Origin: Candidatus Altimarinota bacterium | GTDB taxonomy: Bacteria > Patescibacteriota > Gracilibacteria > BD1-5 > UBA2023 | DNA length: 44,782 nt | Reading direction: 5' to 3' | Assembly: GCA_023260135.1 (NCBI GenBank) | Contig: JALQWG010000012.1 | Location: 1 to 44,782, forward strand | Shown here: in pieces, positions 41,797 through 44,782 of the stretch | Layout of the letters: each line of letters opens with the position of its first letter | How positions within the stretch are numbered: the first letter of the stretch is position 1 | Position numbers and translations under genes: made by a program | Notes under the pieces: generated by a model | Seen by the model: the letters and a program-made list of their open reading frames with translations, nothing else | What the model was told of the DNA's origin: nothing | The model's database searches: none

Positions 41797-43311
41797 ATGA
41801 CTACTAAAAAAGCTCAACTCAATCCAAAGGATTTGAAAGCTATAGAACAATCCACAGGGATACGAAGAGAACTTGCAAAAGAAAGTTTCCAACTTTTCTT
41901 CGAAATCTACTTTGCTCACTACGTGACGGCTCCAATGGCATTTTTCCACAAAGAAATTTTCCATTTTATCGAAGATGAGAAAAATCGCTTTACCACGATT
42001 ATGGCTTTCCGATGATCAGGAAAGTCGACCATAATCAATACAGCATTCCCTATTTGGAGTATTCTCGGGAAACACCAGTATAAGTTCATTGTTATTGTGG
42101 CTCAGACTCAAGGACAAGCAAAGCTCTATATGAGAAATCTCAAAGAAGAAATTCTCAATAATGAGCTTCTCAAAAAAGACCTCTGACCATTTCGAGAAGA
42201 CGGAGATGAATTCAACTCCTCTTCTATTGTACTTCTGAGGTCTCAAGCTCGTATTACGGTAGTGTCTGTGGATCAATCCACTCGATGAATGCGACATCGC
42301 AATCATCGACCAGAACTCATCATCGCTGACGATATAGAGGATCTCCAGTCTGTAAAAACTCGTGAATGACGAGATAAACTTTTTGAATGGTTCACAAAAG
42401 AGCTCATACCTCTTGGAGACATCAAGAAGACTCGAGTATTTCTCGTAGGAAATATGCTCCATAGAGACTCACTTCTCATGCGAATGAGGGAACGTATCGA
42501 AAGCGGACAGAAGTCATGAGTATTTCGTAAATATCCACTTCTCAATGAACATGGAAAATGCCTCTGGAGTGAAAGATACACCGATCAAGATATTCAAGAT
42601 CTCAAAGAGACAATTTGAAGTGAGATTGCATGGAGAACAGAATATCTTCTCGAAGATGCATGAGCAGAAGGACAGGTCATCTATCCAGAATGGATCCACT
42701 GGTACGATGCACTTCCCGAAAGATGACCTTCTATTGTTCATAGATATTCTGATGGTTACAAAGAGTCCTTTGAGGACTCTCGACCAACACATCCTCATCA
42801 ACTTGCTACAGGAGTAGATCTTGCCATCTCAGAGTCAGATTCAGCTGATTATACCGCTTTTGTGACAGGATCAGTATGGGGAAAGCATCAGCATAAAATG
42901 ATCTATATTGTCGATGCACTCGCACGAAAAATGGATTTTCCTACTACGGTAGATACGCTTGAATTTTTCCATAAGAAAAATTCGGATATTCATAATATGA
43001 GTAAGCATGAAATCTATATAGAGACGGTTGGTTACCAACTGGCTATGGAAAAATTTCTTAAAAAGAACTCTAAGATGGATATTATTGGTCGAAAACCAAC
43101 AGGCTCAAAACGAGAACGACTCATCCTTATAAGTGATCTTATCCGTACTGGAAAGATTCAATTTCCTCGGACAGAAGCTTGACTCATGTTAGTAGAGCAA
43201 CTGGTATGATTTGGAAAAGAACGACATGATGATCTTGTAGATGCTTTTACGATGATGGTATCTGCGGTTTATGAGAAAAAGGACCGTACTTTTTATGTTT
43301 GAACGTTTTAA
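41797..43311 (+). CDS. terL: Phage terminase large subunit
   Basis: The 504-residue packaging motor has Walker A FRGSGKST (G73 is TGA), Walker B with IIADDIEDL near residue 177, and the nuclease domain GVDLAISESDSADYTAF (about 344-360), with HDDLVDAF near the C-terminus. It cuts and packages phage DNA. The critical Walker glycine is UGA-encoded, so the phage must be translated with the recoded UGA, in contrast to many phages that keep the standard code. Confidence 0.92.
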
Positions 43312-43412
43312 TGAGCTTTTTGGCATCTTAATCCTCTTTTCTCTCACTTTCGCCTAGACTTCCGAGTGGAAAAATACATATATGTGTCTTGTAGAATCTC
43401 ATCTTCAAGACT

Positions 43413-44782
43413 ATGATTGAAACGCTCGGAAGACCAAAAACATCATCCACGAAATCTCAGACAGGAGGATGAAATCCTTGGGAAAACATTCGAAGCTTTT
43501 GAGAAGAGACACTGGTTCGAACCTACTGCCTCTATGTACGAAAATCATCAGAGGATGATGAAAGACAAGCCCTCTCTATAGAATCTCAGATAGAGGCAAT
43601 GCGAAAGGTAGCAGAACGAGATAGACTCGATGTGGTCGAGATAATTAGGGAGAGTAAATCAGCGAAAGCTTCAGGAGCTCGCGAAGGATTCAATACCCTT
43701 CTTGAATGACTCAGACAATGACGGTATAACTCGATTCTCTCCTGGGCTCCAGATAGACTGTCGAGAAATGCCTGAGACCTTGGGTCAGTAGTTGACCTCA
43801 TGGATCAAGGAAAACTTCAAGAAATACGAACGAACGGTCAGATATTCAAGAATGCTCCCAATGAGAAATTCCTCCTCATGATCCTCTGCTCTCAAGCAAA
43901 GCTCGAGAATGATAATAGGAGTATAAATGTCATCCGAGGACTTAAAACCAAAGCAGAACTCGGGCATCTTCCTCATAAAGCACCACTTGGATATACGAAT
44001 GAACGAAGTTATCTCAGAAACGGTGGAAAGATTGCCATAGATCCTGAGAGGGCTCCATACATAAAGCTTATATTCGAGAAAGTAGCTCATGAGGGTATGA
44101 GTGGTCGAGCGGTACAGAGATTTCTCCTCGAAGAAACTCCTATGAGAACAAGAAGTGGAAAACCACTTGTCGTCTCAGCTATATACACTATCCTCAATAA
44201 TCCTATGTACTACGGTATGTATGAATACCCGAGAGGAAGTGGGAATTGGTGTAAGGGAAACTACGAACCGATTATTACCAAGGAACTCTTCGATGAAGTA
44301 CAAGATCAACTCAATCTCTCACCGAGGTATAGACCACGAAATAAGAACTTCGAATTCACGAAGATTATGAAGTGTGGTATGTGTGGATCTGGGATTACCG
44401 CTCAAGAAAAGTTTAAGAAGATACTTGGACAAAAAGATCCGAGAAGTTATGTCTACTACCACTGTAGTAAGTGTCATGACCATAAATGTAAGAATCCTAT
44501 GATCCGAGAAGATGCACTCATATTACAGCTTCTCGAAATGCTTGATGATATAGATATTAATACCATATCTGTCTGAGATAGTCTCAAGGAAGAAATACGA
44601 AGGTATAATCTCTTCCAATCTCAACTCCTCAAAAAAGACTCTCGAGATGTCGTCTCTGCCAAGCAGATAAACCTTAGAGAGTATATGAAATACATGATCT
44701 CGAATGGAAGCAAAGATGAGAAACGAGAAATACTCGGGATGATCCAAGCAGATATTATTCTCAAAGATAAAAAAGTTTACAT
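43413..44782 (+). CDS. Large serine recombinase/integrase (3' end beyond the window)
   Basis: At least 456 residues are encoded. The N-terminal resolvase domain has Y-V-R-K-S45-S-E (catalytic Ser), SIESQIEAMR and WAPDRLSRNAGD. The recombinase domain follows (HKAPLGYTNE, then RAPYIKLIFEKVAHEG, AIYTILNNPMYYG), and a zinc ribbon with C-x-x-C pairs (KCGMCGSG, HCSKCHDHKC). These enzymes integrate phages or mobile elements at att sites. The ATG at 43413 is the first after an in-frame TAG at 43392. Near the terminase it marks one end of an integrated element. The 101-base gap before it holds nothing recognised. Confidence 0.92.

Noticed and set aside
22-44782. A window full of pseudogenes broken by TGA stops
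   Set aside because: Fragments join in the same frame across TGA in nearly every gene and restore conserved motifs; TAA and TAG do not appear inside genes.
1-44782. CRISPR arrays, tRNA or rRNA genes
   Set aside because: No regularly spaced repeats, cloverleaf or conserved rRNA stretch was seen.

Overview
The window reads as bacterial DNA that uses genetic code 25, with UGA read as glycine and only TAA and TAG as stops. This is the code of Candidatus Gracilibacteria and Absconditabacteria (SR1) in the candidate phyla radiation. Under the standard code almost every gene breaks into fragments at TGA. Read as glycine, these fragments join into full-length proteins, and many TGA codons fall on invariant glycines: the Walker A loops of PcrA, a shikimate-kinase-like protein and the large terminase, a HELGH zinc-protease motif, the PfkB GAGD motif and methyltransferase motif I. 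All coordinates below use code 25 and include the stop codon. The two phyla cannot be told apart from this window. Few starts have a clear Shine-Dalgarno sequence, and several sit directly after a promoter-like -10 box. LAYOUT. 1-5.1 kb, minus strand: a UMPH-1-type nucleotidase, a HELGH metalloprotease-like protein, a YecM-family protein and two unknown proteins, separated by related terminator/promoter spacers. 5.2-8.2 kb: nrdA, with a leader of about 290 nt holding a promoter, NrdR-box-like sites, a possible three-way-junction RNA with a U-run, and a palindromic repeat. 8.2-18.9 kb, mixed strands: a cytidylyltransferase-like enzyme, DUF1294, a LigB-type dioxygenase-like protein with a palindromic repeat inside its reading frame, a shikimate-kinase-like protein, PcrA/UvrD helicase with a divergent regulator, a secreted protein, a TIM-barrel isomerase-like protein and a Holliday-junction-endonuclease-related protein. 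19.3-27.1 kb is AT-rich and very dense in UGA-glycine. It holds a complete gmhA/gmhB/hldA/hldC set for ADP-D-glycero-D-manno-heptose on the minus strand. Divergent to it are a diverged GAPDH homologue, a GT9 heptosyltransferase-like protein and a polysaccharide pyruvyl transferase, flanked by HAD and histidine phosphatases. The set looks like a surface-glycan locus. 27.1-39.1 kb: a zinc-ribbon protein, a membrane protein, a TIR/deoxyribosyltransferase-like protein, then a tight seven-gene plus-strand series: lexA-like repressor, DUF2188, unknown, PLD+SNF2 helicase, Eco57I-like DNA methyltransferase, membrane protein, second DUF2188. This looks like a LexA-led restriction or defence operon and is the most interesting accessory unit. 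39.2-44.8 kb: phage-type genes in the same code (ParB-methyltransferase, second methyltransferase, small and large terminase, large serine recombinase cut by the window edge). No rRNA, tRNA or CRISPR array was seen. Everything here was read by eye; no database or folding computation was run.
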